Assembly (NCBI GenBank): GCA_012735285.1
Contig: JAAYHT010000049.1
Location: 1 to 6,929, forward strand
Direction: 5' to 3'
DNA length: 6,929 nt
Source of the DNA: Clostridiales bacterium
Lineage (GTDB): Bacteria; Bacillota; Clostridia; Peptostreptococcales; Anaerovoracaceae
Shown: piece after piece, positions 6,804-6,929 of the stretch
How positions within the stretch are numbered: the first letter of the stretch is position 1
Layout of the letters: every line of letters starts with the position of its first letter
Notes under the pieces: generated by a model
Told to the model about the DNA's origin: nothing
The model's database searches: none
What the model saw: the letters and a program-made list of their open reading frames with translations, nothing else
Made by a program: the position numbers and the translations under genes

Positions 6804-6822
6804 GTTAAGTTAATAACTTAAC
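6804..6822. promoter_or_regulatory. Palindrome upstream of the promoter, possible operator
   Basis: GTTAAGTTA and TAACTTAAC are perfect 9-base inverted arms around a single central A. The centre lies about 39 bases before the -35 box and about 74 bases before the predicted transcription start, a position used by activators. It could instead be a weak AU-rich hairpin ending the upstream gene, whose stop is 16 bases before it, but no U run follows. It does not match the Rex or FNR consensus well. Which protein binds, if any, is unknown. Confidence 0.4.
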
Positions 6823-6837
6823 TAATATTACTTTTTG

Positions 6838-6927
6838 TTAAACCTGCGATATTAACATTTCTAACGCTAATCTGGAATCCAATATACCTTCCTTTATATT
6901 TTTTTCGACTTGATAAGCAAGGCTAAG
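6838..6927 (-). CDS. C-terminal fragment of an upstream gene, product unknown
   Basis: A minus-strand reading frame enters from the right edge and runs 29 codons to TAA at 6838-6840. The peptide (LSLAYQVEKN, IKEGILDSRL, ALEMLISQV) alternates charged and hydrophobic residues like an amphipathic helix, which looks like real coding sequence rather than chance. The other two minus frames stop early. I do not recognise the family from this fragment. If real, its gene points the same way as the redox operon, but the separate promoter between them suggests independent or only partial co-transcription. The gap of about 170 bases to the NuoE-like gene (6669-6837) holds only the regulatory sites listed here. 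Confidence 0.5.
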   Translation of the reverse strand, partial: LSLAYQVEKNIKEGILDSRLALEMLISQV

Positions 6928-6929
6928 GG

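Noticed and set aside
6802..6857. Rex (redox repressor) operator
   Set aside because: TTGTTAA and TTAACA half-sites are present but not with the four-base spacing of Rex sites; in such AT-rich DNA these half-sites are expected by chance.

Overview
The window is AT-rich and its protein genes are preceded by strong GGAGG-type ribosome binding sites. It encodes oxygen-sensitive soluble flavin/Fe-S/molybdopterin enzymes and the end of an ECF-type thiamine-transporter S component. Together these suggest an anaerobic low-GC Firmicute of the class Clostridia, possibly an acetogen or amino-acid/formate-metabolising fermenter. That assignment is inference; no taxonomic marker gene is present.

Layout: the left edge (2-220, + strand) holds the last 72 residues of a ThiT-like membrane protein. 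It converges on a three-gene minus-strand operon, and the gap between them (221-295) holds two perfect hairpins that look like a shared bidirectional terminator. The operon reads right to left: a NuoE-like [2Fe-2S] protein (6144-6668), a NuoF-like flavoprotein with extra Fe-S domains at both ends (4383-6137), and a 1356-residue fusion protein (296-4366). Gaps are 6 and 16 bases, so co-transcription is very likely. A good sigma-A promoter (TTGCTT, 17-base spacer, TATAAT) lies about 80 bases before the NuoE-like start, with a 9+9 palindrome further upstream. The extreme right edge appears to hold the C-terminal 29 residues of another minus-strand gene.

How they work together: the NuoE-like and NuoF-like pair is the usual NAD(H)/FMN electron-input module of soluble electron-bifurcating enzymes (HydABC, Hnd, bifurcating formate dehydrogenases). 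The third protein joins, in one chain, a NuoG-type N-terminal [2Fe-2S] domain, a complete GltD/NfnB-type FAD and NADP(H) module, three Fe-S motifs, and a Cys-type molybdopterin formate dehydrogenase. A NuoE + NuoF + NfnB-like set is known as the Sporomusa-type Nfn transhydrogenase (Stn). Here the same set appears covalently joined to formate dehydrogenase. The main hypothesis is a cytoplasmic enzyme that can exchange electrons among formate/CO2, NAD(H), NADP(H) and probably ferredoxin. This is the most interesting content of the window.
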